From positions 1-29,139 of the IMG/VR virus record IMGVR_UViG_3300025853_000481: a stretch of 29,139 nt of DNA, one strand, 5' to 3'. The DNA is from a virus. Made by a program: the position numbers and the translations under genes. The notes beneath the pieces were generated by a model, which saw nothing but the letters and a program-made list of their open reading frames with translations, searched no databases and was not told the DNA's origin. The stretch's first letter is position 1. Every line of letters begins with the position of its first letter. Shown piece by piece: positions 1 through 7,475 of this stretch.

Positions 1-1878
1 GTCATTCTCATAATTACAGATAGCATTAAAGTATTTAAGTAATCTATATACGTTTTCATAAAATTCTGCTGCAGTTCTAGGTCTACCTGTGTACTCTGCT
101 ACTATTTGATTTGTTAATACATCCATTATAAACAAGGAACCTAACGAGTTTGTCTGTGACTCATCATCATCATATGGATCACATCCTGCTATATATCTAC
201 CAAATGGCACTTTACCATCTGAGTCTCTATATGGCTTTTGGAATATCTCTACACAACCTTCTTTATTTTTGTTATCTTTTATAGGGAAATCTCTTATTGG
301 ACTAATATCCCCAAATACATCTATATCAAAACCATCTCCTTTATGTATCATTCTACCACAATAATGTTGTGATACAAATGAATTTAAATTAGGTGCTACA
401 TCAGATAAATAATCTTTAAGGTCAGCTACAGGAAATATAGTCCCTTCAATACGCATTACTGCTTCCTGTGGAATAAGTGGTTCCTCTGCCATAACTTGTG
501 TTATAGCTGTTGGATCAGTAGAGTGCTTTCTAATATTATGTCTGTTACATAATATCTCAATAAGAGATTTTATTACATCTGGTTCACCATTTTGTTCATC
601 ATAACAGTTGTTACGATTCATATATGCTCCCCAAAAGAATCCACATTTAGTTCCACCATTTGTATTCTTATCAAATACATTAGGTATACCATATATGTTA
701 AATGCACCTGGATTATAGAATAGTTTTTCAGAACCTTCAAAAGAAGCTCCTTCTGTACCACCTGTTCCACCTGCTAACATATATCCGAATGATACATCAC
801 CATCCTCTACTGCTTTTCTATTTACACCCCAAGCTTTTTCTAAGTTAGGAAATAATCCATCTTCTTCATAATGAATCAACGGACCCCTTATACCCCTTGC
901 TTTGTCAGGATTATCTTTTAATGAAATTCCATATACTGAAGATAAGTTACCCTTACGAGTACCATATTCATCCTCATATCCTAGTTGGATTTCCATAGCT
1001 TTCTTACCATCAACTAGTCTCATTCTAGGAAGTGGTGTGTTTTCAGCTATCCAATCTAATGTATCTAATACTTTACCCCATATACCTTTATCTCCTGATA
1101 AGAATCCTTTATCAGAAGCTAAATGGAAATTAGGATTACCCGAACCAGGAAATACATACATATTTCGTGGACTCCATGCACCAGCTTTAAATGAGAAACC
1201 AACACCCCTAGTTTTAAGTAACTTCCCATGTTGTCCTCTATCTTTACCTTGTGCTACATAGTGAAAGAATAAGTAATCTCCTAACCAAGGTTTTGGAAAC
1301 TTTCTCTTTCTCTCTCCTTTAGTTTTATTATTACTACTATCACTATTCTTTGACTTATCTGTATCATAAGTCATTATTTTTTGTAACCACTCTTCATGAG
1401 TTAATGACTCACCTACTTCTTCAGTTAACCATATAGGGGCATAGTTCCAATAGAAATATAATTCTCCAGGTATCCATTCTCCATCACTATCTCTGACATG
1501 ACCATCTTTCCATCTCCTAACTTCTTCTCTCCAAAACTCTGCATACTCACTTTTAGGATTACCATTAGGCATTATGTTTGTATACCTTCCATTTTTTTCA
1601 AAGAAGATAGCTCTTTCTCTGAAGTAATCCATGTCCTCAAGTATATGAGGTTTAGTTATATCAATTTCTTTTCTACCTCTAGGATCAACAATACCCCTGC
1701 TCATCATCATAGGTCTATCCTTAATAAACCCTCTCTTTTCTGCAGGTTGTATAAGCCATGATATAAAGTCTACAGTATCTATGTATTCAATCATAGATGC
1801 ATATACTTCTTTGGGGAGAGTGTTAATTAACTCTTCCGTAAGTGGTGTTTGATATTTATTTAATTTAGTTAAGTCCAT
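1..1878 (-). CDS. terL: Terminase large subunit (partial, C-terminus beyond window)
   Basis: An open frame of 626 codons runs from an ATG at 1878 to the window edge without a stop. It fits the phage packaging motor that cleaves and pumps DNA into proheads. The ATPase domain shows a degenerate Walker A-like segment KLLKTRGVGFSFK at about residues 217-229 and a Walker B with catalytic acid, GPLIHYEEDG, at about 330-340. The RNase H-like nuclease domain begins near residue 563 with RYIAGCDPYDDD, whose first aspartate would bind metal; the remaining nuclease acids lie outside the window. The start overlaps the upstream gene by 14 nt, which suggests translational coupling. The whole frame was translated by hand and is uninterrupted. 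Family assignment is strong; subtype is not determined. Confidence 0.93.
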   Translation of the reverse strand, partial: MDLTKLNKYQTPLTEELINTLPKEVYASMIEYIDTVDFISWLIQPAEKRGFIKDRPMMMSRGIVDPRGRKEIDITKPHILEDMDYFRERAIFFEKNGRYTNIMPNGNPKSEYAEFWREEVRRWKDGHVRDSDGEWIPGELYFYWNYAPIWLTEEVGESLTHEEWLQKIMTYDTDKSKNSDSSNNKTKGERKRKFPKPWLGDYLFFHYVAQGKDRGQHGKLLKTRGVGFSFKAGAWSPRNMYVFPGSGNPNFHLASDKGFLSGDKGIWGKVLDTLDWIAENTPLPRMRLVDGKKAMEIQLGYEDEYGTRKGNLSSVYGISLKDNPDKARGIRGPLIHYEEDGLFPNLEKAWGVNRKAVEDGDVSFGYMLAGGTGGTEGASFEGSEKLFYNPGAFNIYGIPNVFDKNTNGGTKCGFFWGAYMNRNNCYDEQNGEPDVIKSLIEILCNRHNIRKHSTDPTAITQVMAEEPLIPQEAVMRIEGTIFPVADLKDYLSDVAPNLNSFVSQHYCGRMIHKGDGFDIDVFGDISPIRDFPIKDNKNKEGCVEIFQKPYRDSDGKVPFGRYIAGCDPYDDDESQTNSLGSLFIMDVLTNQIVAEYTGRPRTAAEFYENVYRLLKYFNAICNYEND

Positions 1879-2425
1879 CTTCAAACATTCCGAATGTTCT
1901 GGAACCTTTCTTTTTATTTGTTAAGTCTTCTTGTTCTTTTAATAGTTCAGTATAAGATGCTTTTAAGTCTCTCATAATACCAGGTATAGATTTTAATCCA
2001 GCTGTTATAGCATTAAGTTGATATACTGGTTTACCTCTATCATCTCTTTCCTTTAATAATGCATTTGTATTATTTAAATAATCCGATATATCATTTGCAG
2101 ATTTAATTGCTGACTTATATAAAGTTTCAGATACTGTACATGATAGTCTATTATATAGTTCTATAGCTTCTTCTATAACATTATCCATTTCCCATTTTTC
2201 CGGAAGAGAGATATCTTTTTTTATTGACTCAGCTTTTTCTTTCGGTGTAGTAATACTTAAATAATCAGATTTAATATCACTATAATAGTATATGAATAAT
2301 ACTTCCTTAAATGCCATATCTTTATTCTTAGATTTATCTCTCTTTAGTATTTTACTAAATGGTGATAATCCCCATACTTCTTCTTCTACCTCTAATTGGT
2401 AGTTGACCATCTTAAATAGTTTCAT
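1865..2425 (-). CDS. Conserved-type phage protein before terL, possible small terminase or packaging partner
   Basis: A 186-residue, strongly charged and mostly helical protein encoded immediately before terL and overlapping it by 14 nt. It carries a segment rich in basic residues (ILKRDKSKNKDMAFKE, about 26-41) and a lysine- and glutamate-rich C-terminal helix (about 150-175). Genes in this position in many tailed phages encode the small terminase, which recognises DNA. I see no clear helix-turn-helix here, so that role is inferred from position only. The start ATG overlaps the stop of the preceding gene by 4 nt. Confidence 0.75.
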   Translation of the reverse strand: MKLFKMVNYQLEVEEEVWGLSPFSKILKRDKSKNKDMAFKEVLFIYYYSDIKSDYLSITTPKEKAESIKKDISLPEKWEMDNVIEEAIELYNRLSCTVSETLYKSAIKSANDISDYLNNTNALLKERDDRGKPVYQLNAITAGLKSIPGIMRDLKASYTELLKEQEDLTNKKKGSRTFGMFEDGLN

Positions 2426-2622
2426 TTAATTAGTTTTTCTTCTTCTTTATTTACTACAGACAGCATATAAGGTCTATCGGTTGCAAACTCTTCGTCATAG
2501 TCTCCTATGCGTACATATTTAACAACTCCTTCTTCCCCTATTACTTCTGGTTTAAATGAATGGTAATATATCTCACCATCTTTAAACTTACCTAGGTATT
2601 TTCCTTTTTTTAATATTCCCAT
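2422..2622 (-). CDS. Small hypothetical protein (66 aa)
   Basis: A 66-residue protein with a likely beta-rich core (KYLGKFKDGEIYYHSF, then VVKYVRIGDYDEEF) and a lysine- and glutamate-rich tail. It overlaps both neighbours by a few nucleotides in the terminase-chaperonin operon. I do not recognise the family. Its place between the zinc-ribbon gene and the terminase partner suggests a late or packaging-linked role, but nothing in the sequence says more. Confidence 0.7.
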   Translation of the reverse strand: MGILKKGKYLGKFKDGEIYYHSFKPEVIGEEGVVKYVRIGDYDEEFATDRPYMLSVVNKEEEKLIK

Positions 2623-2834
2623 TTATTTAGTGGACATTTATTAGTTTCTATCATACTTCTAGTTTTAGCATGTAAGGGACAACCGCATTCACTGCAGATT
2701 GTCCCATACATAGAGGGACACTTAGCACATATCGATGCTCTTTCTTTTGCTATCTTCTCCACCTCTTCATTCTTCCATACGACATTTCTCCATCCATCGT
2801 ATATTTCTGCTAATTTATCTTTCCAGCTTTTCAT
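2610..2834 (-). CDS. Small zinc-ribbon protein (CxxC ... CxxCGCP)
   Basis: A 74-residue protein with four or more paired cysteines: CAKCPS, then CSECGCP, then KCPLNKW near the C-terminus. The spacing is that of a compact zinc-binding ribbon. Similar short proteins ending in CPLNKW are common beside structural genes of Bacteroidota phages, from memory of such genomes, but their function is not established. The start codon abuts the stop of groEL (shared base at 2834), so the two are probably translated together. Confidence 0.8.
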   Translation of the reverse strand: MKSWKDKLAEIYDGWRNVVWKNEEVEKIAKERASICAKCPSMYGTICSECGCPLHAKTRSMIETNKCPLNKWEY

Positions 2835-4441
2835 TATTTCATGTTTCCTCTATCCATTGTAATAGATTCATGGATATGTTGATCATCAGTATAATATATA
2901 ACTCCTTCTGTTGTTAATATCATCTTTGCTACAGATGCTGCATTTTCTAATGCACATCTTGTTACTTTAGCTGGATCAATGATTCCTTCTTCTATAAGGT
3001 CTTTTACCTCTTTGTTTGTTTTAACATTTAAAGGATTCTTACTCTCATGAGTAAGTCCTGCATTATGAAGTATCTGATCAAATGGTTTAGCACAAGTTTT
3101 TAGAATTATATCTATTCCCTCATAAAACTCATTAGGTTTTGATGTTGGCAAAGCAAACTTACCTGGATGCTTTAAAAACCAGCCACCACCTGGAAGTATA
3201 CCTTCTGATAATGCAGATTGAGTAGCTAGGATAGAATCTTCTACTCTATCTTTTCTTTCCTTTCTTTCTATGTCAGAACCACCACCTACATATACAGTAG
3301 CTATTCCACCGAACATTTGAGCATATCTATTTTTATGTCTATCATCAAGACCTTTTTGAGCATTCTTAATATTTTCCTTAATAGAAAGCTTTCTCTTTTC
3401 AATAGCATCAGGATTTCCTTTTCCTCCTATAATAACAGTTTGCTTTCTATTTACAATTACCTTTTTAGCAGAACCATAGAAAGTAGATTTAAAACCTTTA
3501 GGTGTATCTCCTTTATTATAATCTTGAAATGATGCTCCTGTGATTACAGAAAGATCTTCTAAATGAAATGTTCTCATATTAGACATTCCAGGTGGTAACA
3601 CTGCTGCAGCTTTAATATGTCCATTTCTAACATTCTTTAATAAAAAAGCTAATGCTGATTTATTAAGTTCTTCACAAATAATAAGAATAGGTCTATCTTG
3701 TGATTGAGCTATCTTAGTTATATGATATGCTTCTGTATCAGAAGATAATTTAAAGTTAGATACTACAATAAGAGGATTATCTAAAACTATCTCTTCAGTA
3801 TCAGCTGCTACAATAAAATTAGCATTGATAATAGGTTGTTGCCAAGTAGCACCTTTAATTGTTTCAATATAACTTTCAGGACTCTCTGTGTACTCCATAA
3901 GTACTTGACCATCTTGACCAACCATTCTTACTGCTTCAGTTATAAGTTCTCCTAGTTTAGGATCATTATTAGCTGAAATAGTAGCAACATGCAATAAACT
4001 GTCATCTTCAATATTTACAGGTTGTGATTTATTCTTAATAGCTTCTACTATCTTATTAACTGCAAATGTAATACCTTCATTTAAATCTATTGGATTTGCT
4101 TTTGGATTGATATTAAGGTATTTAATACCTTCTCTAATTATTTCTCTAGCTATTACTGTAGCTGTTGTTGTTCCATCACCAGCTTCATCAGCTGTCTTTT
4201 GTGCTGCTTCTTTAATAAGCTGTGCCCCTATATCTTGTACAGGATCTTTTAAAAAGAACTCACTAGCTACAGTTACTCCATCTTTAGTGACTCTAGATTG
4301 ATTGTAATGTCTTTGTAGAATTACATTCCTTCCTTTAGGTCCCATTGTATAGGCAACTGTATCAGCTAGGAGGTTTATACCTTTCAGTAACTCCTCTCTA
4401 GCTTCTTGTTTTGATATTACACTTCTCTGATCTCCAAACAT
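2834..4441 (-). CDS. groEL: GroEL-like chaperonin, phage-encoded
   Basis: A full-length 535-residue group I chaperonin (bacterial GroEL is about 548). Diagnostic segments are TMGPKGRNV (32-40), the ATP-binding DGTTTATV (89-96), RVED with the catalytic aspartate at about 402 (E. coli D398) and GILPGGG (414-420). The apical domain is divergent, and the flexible Gly-Gly-Met tail of bacterial GroEL is missing; the protein ends ...DRGNMK. The GroES-like gene lies 22 nt upstream, so this is a complete folding pair within a phage packaging operon, presumably to fold phage virion proteins. The ATG has a clear Shine-Dalgarno AGGAG 7 nt upstream, rare in this genome, which argues for strong translation. 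Confidence 0.95.
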   Translation of the reverse strand: MFGDQRSVISKQEAREELLKGINLLADTVAYTMGPKGRNVILQRHYNQSRVTKDGVTVASEFFLKDPVQDIGAQLIKEAAQKTADEAGDGTTTATVIAREIIREGIKYLNINPKANPIDLNEGITFAVNKIVEAIKNKSQPVNIEDDSLLHVATISANNDPKLGELITEAVRMVGQDGQVLMEYTESPESYIETIKGATWQQPIINANFIVAADTEEIVLDNPLIVVSNFKLSSDTEAYHITKIAQSQDRPILIICEELNKSALAFLLKNVRNGHIKAAAVLPPGMSNMRTFHLEDLSVITGASFQDYNKGDTPKGFKSTFYGSAKKVIVNRKQTVIIGGKGNPDAIEKRKLSIKENIKNAQKGLDDRHKNRYAQMFGGIATVYVGGGSDIERKERKDRVEDSILATQSALSEGILPGGGWFLKHPGKFALPTSKPNEFYEGIDIILKTCAKPFDQILHNAGLTHESKNPLNVKTNKEVKDLIEEGIIDPAKVTRCALENAASVAKMILTTEGVIYYTDDQHIHESITMDRGNMK

Positions 4442-4448
4442 TCTTCTT

Positions 4449-4453
4449 CTCCT
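4449..4453 (-). promoter_or_regulatory. Shine-Dalgarno site of groEL
   Basis: On the minus strand AAGGAGA precedes the groEL ATG, with 7 nt between AGGAG and ATG. Most starts in this window have no such purine box, so this one decides the start and suggests elevated translation of the chaperonin. Confidence 0.7.
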
Positions 4454-4463
4454 TATTTAATTA

Positions 4464-4763
4464 TTACCATACTCCTTCTACATCTAGTTCTCTAAACATA
4501 GCATATTGTTCTCCTGCAATTTCTAATACTAATAATGGTTCAGCTCCTCTACGGATTATATTCCCCATTTCATCTTTTGCTGTATTCTGCATAATCACTT
4601 CGTCCCCAATAGCAAGTTCACAATCATCAGCTACTGCAGCTACTGTTATCTTTTCAGGATCCTTTTCTGGATCTTGGAAGTCTGACTCTTCATCCTGTAT
4701 TGGTGGGATTTTAACTAAAAAGTTTTTCTTCATTAATCTCTTTGGCAATTCTTCTCTTATCAT
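4464..4763 (-). CDS. groES: GroES-like co-chaperonin, phage-encoded
   Basis: A 99-residue protein, the usual GroES length (about 97). The second half follows the GroES pattern: a hydrophobic strand VAAVADDCELAIGDEVIM matching the vaVGxG...vkvGDkVlf region, and an end GEQYAMFRELDVEGVW matching the GeeylllreddIlav C-terminus. The segment where the mobile loop should be (about residues 20-38) is rich in Asp, Glu and Pro rather than Gly, so contact with GroEL may be specialised for the phage partner. It is encoded directly upstream of groEL in the same operon. Homology is inferred from pattern and neighbour rather than alignment. Confidence 0.82.
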   Translation of the reverse strand: MIREELPKRLMKKNFLVKIPPIQDEESDFQDPEKDPEKITVAAVADDCELAIGDEVIMQNTAKDEMGNIIRRGAEPLLVLEIAGEQYAMFRELDVEGVW

Positions 4764-4765
4764 AA

Positions 4766-5125
4766 CTATTTATTTTTTTGTTTTACATATGGTCTTAAAC
4801 TATGATCTACTTTTTGCATAGCCTTCATTTTCTCCATTGGGTCTTCAATCTTAGAAATCTTTTCATATTCCTTTTGTATAGCTTTATTTGTTTCAGCTAT
4901 TGGGTCATAAAATATTTTCTTTTGTTTAGCTTCTTGTTCTAAGAACTTTCTTCTAATTTTATATTCTACATACGTTTCACCTTCTAACCTTTGAGGTTTA
5001 ATAGTATTGAATATTTTTAATGGTTCATCAAGACCACTCATTGGTAACTCCTTATACCAATATCCATTTTCATGTTGCTTTACTCCTTCTGGTCTATCCA
5101 AGGAGTTCTCTGTTTCTTGCTTCAT
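4766..5125 (-). CDS. Hypothetical charged protein (119 aa)
   Basis: A 119-residue, lysine- and glutamate-rich protein, helical through most of its second half (about residues 55-110), which may form a coiled coil. No catalytic motif is visible. It ends 2 nt before the groES start, so it belongs to the chaperonin operon. I do not recognise the family; an assembly or scaffold-type role would be a guess. Confidence 0.72.
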   Translation of the reverse strand: MKQETENSLDRPEGVKQHENGYWYKELPMSGLDEPLKIFNTIKPQRLEGETYVEYKIRRKFLEQEAKQKKIFYDPIAETNKAIQKEYEKISKIEDPMEKMKAMQKVDHSLRPYVKQKNK

Positions 5126-5345
5126 CTATCAACTCTTCTTTAATTGTTTTAAATCTTTTATATAATTCCTTTATATCTTCATTTACAAGTATGTCTTGAC
5201 TACCAATGTATATTGTTGTATATCCTTCATGCTCTACTGATTCTTCTATTGAATCAATATCATTTAAATATAACCACTTCTTTTTAATTACATCTTCGTG
5301 ATCTTGAACACTATTTCTAAAAACTCTATTTACTAATATTTCCAT
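5094..5345 (-). CDS. Hypothetical protein (83 aa)
   Basis: An 83-residue acidic protein with short beta-like stretches (YTTIYIGSQDILV) and a helical C-terminal third. It overlaps the next gene by 32 nt and the upstream one by 20 nt, typical of tightly packed, co-translated phage genes. No family recognised. Confidence 0.68.
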   Translation of the reverse strand: MEILVNRVFRNSVQDHEDVIKKKWLYLNDIDSIEESVEHEGYTTIYIGSQDILVNEDIKELYKRFKTIKEELIDEARNRELLG

Positions 5346-5568
5346 TCTTACTTTTAATTATATGGTTTATCATTTTATCATTAGCTAGGAACTTTCCAAA
5401 AGATAGTAGTTTAATAGTTTTGAATGTTTCTACTTCATCTTTTACAGCACTCTCCATAACATTCTTTACAAATAAAAACTGACTATTAACTATTTGCTCT
5501 ACATCTTTTACTGGTATATTATTCCTAAGTGATAAATCTTTTATTATCTTATCAGATTTCTTTTTCAT
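5326..5568 (-). CDS. HU/IHF-like small DNA-binding protein (tentative)
   Basis: An 80-residue basic protein. Two N-terminal helices (KIIKDLSLRNNIPVKDVEQI, about 7-26) lead to a strand with the pattern FKTIKLLSFGKFLAN (about 49-63), which resembles the v-l-xx-FG-F signature that starts the beta arm of HU/IHF proteins. The arm and C-terminal helix are short. Comparable small HU-like proteins occur in many Bacteroidota phages. A DNA-bending or nucleoid-type role is therefore likely, but I have no structure prediction to confirm it. Confidence 0.6.
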   Translation of the reverse strand: MKKKSDKIIKDLSLRNNIPVKDVEQIVNSQFLFVKNVMESAVKDEVETFKTIKLLSFGKFLANDKMINHIIKSKNGNISK

Positions 5569-5746
5569 AACTCACTGTAAACTCTCCCTCCCATATTTCA
5601 TCTTCTCTATTGTAAAAGAACTTTGTATCTACGGTTACTTGTCTATTAGTTCTATTACTCCAATATAGAACTTTATCTTCTAAATTATTAATCTTTTTAA
5701 ATAGCTTCTCAAAATCTTCTTCTGCGTATCTTAAAATCTCATACAT
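5552..5746 (-). CDS. Hypothetical protein (64 aa)
   Basis: A 64-residue protein starting MYEILRYAEEDFEKLFKKI and ending in a beta-like stretch. It overlaps the downstream HU-like gene by 17 nt and lies directly after the 119-residue gene upstream. No recognisable domain. Confidence 0.65.
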   Translation of the reverse strand: MYEILRYAEEDFEKLFKKINNLEDKVLYWSNRTNRQVTVDTKFFYNREDEIWEGEFTVSYEKEI

Positions 5747-5747
5747 T

Positions 5748-6107
5748 TTAGACTAATACTATAATACTATCATATAGGGTTTTAGCATAACCCCTAAGAT
5801 TACTACTATCAGCTTTAATGATGTTATCAGAATTAATATTGGTTATTTTAAACTTCTTCTCTCTATGTATCAGCGATGATGCTGATCCATTATCATAATT
5901 AGCTACTTCTAATCCTTCATCTGATAATGGGTAATATATTACATGTTTAGTCTCTTTAGACTTCTCTTCTCCATCTTCTGTTACTTTATATACATAATCT
6001 TCATTATCTAAATATATAACAAGTTCACTAGGTTTGTGAATAGGGGTATCTATAATAATCATAATCAAATCTCCCCTAACTATGTCTAATCCATTTCTAT
6101 CTTTCAT
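5748..6107 (-). CDS. Hypothetical protein (119 aa)
   Basis: A 119-residue beta-rich protein. Its N-terminus (MKDRNGLDIVRGDLIMIII) resembles the start of small SH3-like barrels in which a turn precedes a hydrophobic strand. The rest alternates strands and polar loops. It overlaps the winged-helix gene by 11 nt. Function unknown. Confidence 0.68.
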   Translation of the reverse strand: MKDRNGLDIVRGDLIMIIIDTPIHKPSELVIYLDNEDYVYKVTEDGEEKSKETKHVIYYPLSDEGLEVANYDNGSASSLIHREKKFKITNINSDNIIKADSSNLRGYAKTLYDSIIVLV

Positions 6108-6462
6108 TTTCTATATTGAATTTAAACCCTATCTTAAAAGAATCATCGATATCTATTACTAAACTATCTTTAATCTTATATCCTATAATGTATCCTGATT
6201 TTCTTAATGAAGAGATTGCATTGTTAACTGTAGAAAGGGAGGTGTTTAAATTATTGACTATATCTATTTTATTATCGTAATCAAATATCAATTTCCCTCT
6301 CACTTTTACATCTACAGTTCTATACTTATGATTTAAATATAGAAGTTCCGCTAAAACATTTAATTCTCCGTTACTTATTCTTGGAACTAATAAGGGTTTT
6401 ATAATAGTAAGATACTGTTTAAAGAACTTTCTAGTATCTGTATTTATTTCTATAACTCTCAC
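6097..6462 (-). CDS. Winged-helix DNA-binding protein
   Basis: A 121-residue protein whose centre reads as a helix-turn-helix with a recognition helix, LNTSLSTVNNAISSLRKSGY (about residues 73-92), followed by a two-strand wing (IIGYKIKDSLVIDI). This is the usual layout of winged-helix transcription or replication-initiation regulators. It is the first gene of the operon that runs through the chaperonins to terL, and it sits just behind the promoter at 6511-6480, so it could regulate that operon. The DNA target is unknown. Confidence 0.75.
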   Translation of the reverse strand: MRVIEINTDTRKFFKQYLTIIKPLLVPRISNGELNVLAELLYLNHKYRTVDVKVRGKLIFDYDNKIDIVNNLNTSLSTVNNAISSLRKSGYIIGYKIKDSLVIDIDDSFKIGFKFNIENER

Positions 6463-6479
6463 TTATAATTTCTTTTCTG

Positions 6480-6511
6480 CAAATATAACACTTTATATTT
6501 TATATATGCAA
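6480..6511 (-). promoter_or_regulatory. Bacteroidota-type promoter for the chaperonin-terminase operon
   Basis: On the minus strand TTGC (6511-6508), a 20-nt spacer and TATATTTG (6487-6480) match the -33 TTG and -7 TAnnTTTG pattern of Bacteroidota primary sigma factor promoters, with correct spacing. Transcription would begin about 10-15 nt before the winged-helix start at 6462, giving a very short leader. Confidence 0.65.
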
Positions 6512-6551
6512 GTTTTTTTACTATTTTTTTGTTTTAAGTAACAATTAGATA

Positions 6552-6820
6552 TAATATTCCCCTTAGCTGGGCTGAAATCTCTATTGCTAGAGCTCCTTTT
6601 TAACCTTCAACTTCTATCTAGCCGTTTTGAGCCTACACCAGTTACTTAATCTCTCTGTCAATTCAGAAGGCTTACTTTTACCTGTAACCAGCCCTAGATG
6701 TTATATGAAGGTTGTTTTCGTATCTACCGGGGACAACCTCTCTACTATTTGTAGATACTAACCCGATGTCTTTGCCTCTAATGATTACCTGGAGGCTGAT
6801 ATTGATACTTTGCAATATTA
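6552..6820 (-). ncRNA. Structured noncoding RNA candidate, about 269 nt
   Basis: This gene-free stretch is clearly richer in G and C than its surroundings and full of pairing. A 7-bp outer helix joins 6814-6820 to 6552-6558. Within it 6706-6713 pairs with 6602-6609 (8 bp) and 6694-6699 with 6616-6621 (6 bp), separated by a symmetric 6 by 6 internal loop. Further hairpins are 6720-6727 with 6751-6758 (8 bp), 6774-6778 with 6792-6796, and 6579-6583 with 6588-6592, which on the minus strand closes a GCAA (GNRA-type) tetraloop. GGGCTG/CAGCCC and GGTTGT/ACAACC segments could pair alternatively or as pseudoknots. Strand is inferred from the GNRA loop and the leftward neighbours. No known class recognised. 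Confidence 0.6.
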
Positions 6821-6848
6821 GGAACTATATTTTACAATTCCTAATATT
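6814..6848 (-). terminator. Perfect 11-bp inverted repeat after the first leftward operon
   Basis: AATATTAGGAA (6814-6824) and its exact complement (6838-6848) form an 11-bp hairpin with a 13-nt loop, 8 nt after the stop of the 40-residue gene. No T-run follows on the minus strand; on the plus strand a TTATTTTTT tract follows after 7 nt. It may be a weak or bidirectional terminator or a processing site. It shares bases with the outer helix of the adjacent RNA candidate, so the two are mutually exclusive. Confidence 0.45.
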
Positions 6849-6855
6849 TATACGA

Positions 6856-6978
6856 TTATTTTTTAGAAAGGTTGTATTTAATCCATTCTTCTTTATCTTT
6901 TTCCCATACCCCTGTTAATTCTGGATGAAACTCCCAGAACATCCCAGAGTTTAGTAACTTTATATAATCTTCTTTCAT
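6856..6978 (-). CDS. Small phage protein (40 aa)
   Basis: A 40-residue acidic protein beginning MKEDYIKLLNSGMFWEF and continuing HPELTGVWEKDKEEW. The aromatic-rich pattern resembles a short protein seen repeatedly in Bacteroidota phages, from memory. Its ATG overlaps the TGA of the upstream gene (ATGA), which supports translation. Function unknown. Confidence 0.7.
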   Translation of the reverse strand: MKEDYIKLLNSGMFWEFHPELTGVWEKDKEEWIKYNLSKK

Positions 6979-7475
6979 AATCCTATCATTTTAAGAACTT
7001 TCTTTAGTTCTGATTTGTTTTTAATATACCCATTAAATAACTGTGTCTCTGGTCTTTCTTCGTCTATTCCAACCCTTTTAATCTTTTGTAGAAACAATAT
7101 ACATCTTGCGTCATGTCTGTAGTATGCAAGATATAAAGTGTCTAGTTCAGTATGGTGAGGAAATAAGGGTTTTACTAAATCTAATCTATATAAATAAGTA
7201 TCACCAAACTGTTCCTTCCTCATTATAAATCCCAAACTCTCTATATCTTCTCTGTCTAGGTATTTTACTCTACATCTATCAATATCTTTTTCTAGATATT
7301 TAAGCCCTAGTTTAGTAGAAGCGTTACCTAAAGCACAATCATTAGGGTAAGTACATCCTATCCAAGCAGGTCCATCATATTGCATGAAATCATCATTATC
7401 CTCTTTCATTCTACGTTCATACTCAAACCCTACGTGAAACTCTTCTATTTCTGGTGTGTAGTATTTATTCTCCAT
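6975..7475 (-). CDS. Conserved-type Bacteroidota phage protein (166 aa)
   Basis: A 166-residue protein beginning MENKYYTPEIEEFHVGFEYE, a start that I recall from many hypothetical proteins of Bacteroidota phages. It has a mixed alpha/beta composition, several cysteines (GCTYPNDC, RCRV, ARCILF) without a clear zinc spacing, and no enzymatic motif. It lies third in the short leftward operon and overlaps both neighbours. Function unknown. Confidence 0.78.
   Translation of the reverse strand: MENKYYTPEIEEFHVGFEYERRMKEDNDDFMQYDGPAWIGCTYPNDCALGNASTKLGLKYLEKDIDRCRVKYLDREDIESLGFIMRKEQFGDTYLYRLDLVKPLFPHHTELDTLYLAYYRHDARCILFLQKIKRVGIDEERPETQLFNGYIKNKSELKKVLKMIGL

Noticed and set aside
902-1261. Rightward open frame of 119 codons
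   Set aside because: It lies antisense inside the large terminase frame, has an unnatural Pro/Leu/Ser-rich composition, and no leader element.
4107-4821. Rightward open frames opposite groES and groEL
   Set aside because: They are shadows of strongly coding chaperonin genes and have no family-like motifs.
6541-6850. tmRNA, RNase P RNA, group I or group II intron
   Set aside because: None of the conserved core strings of these RNAs that I know is present on either strand, so only an unclassified structured RNA is claimed.
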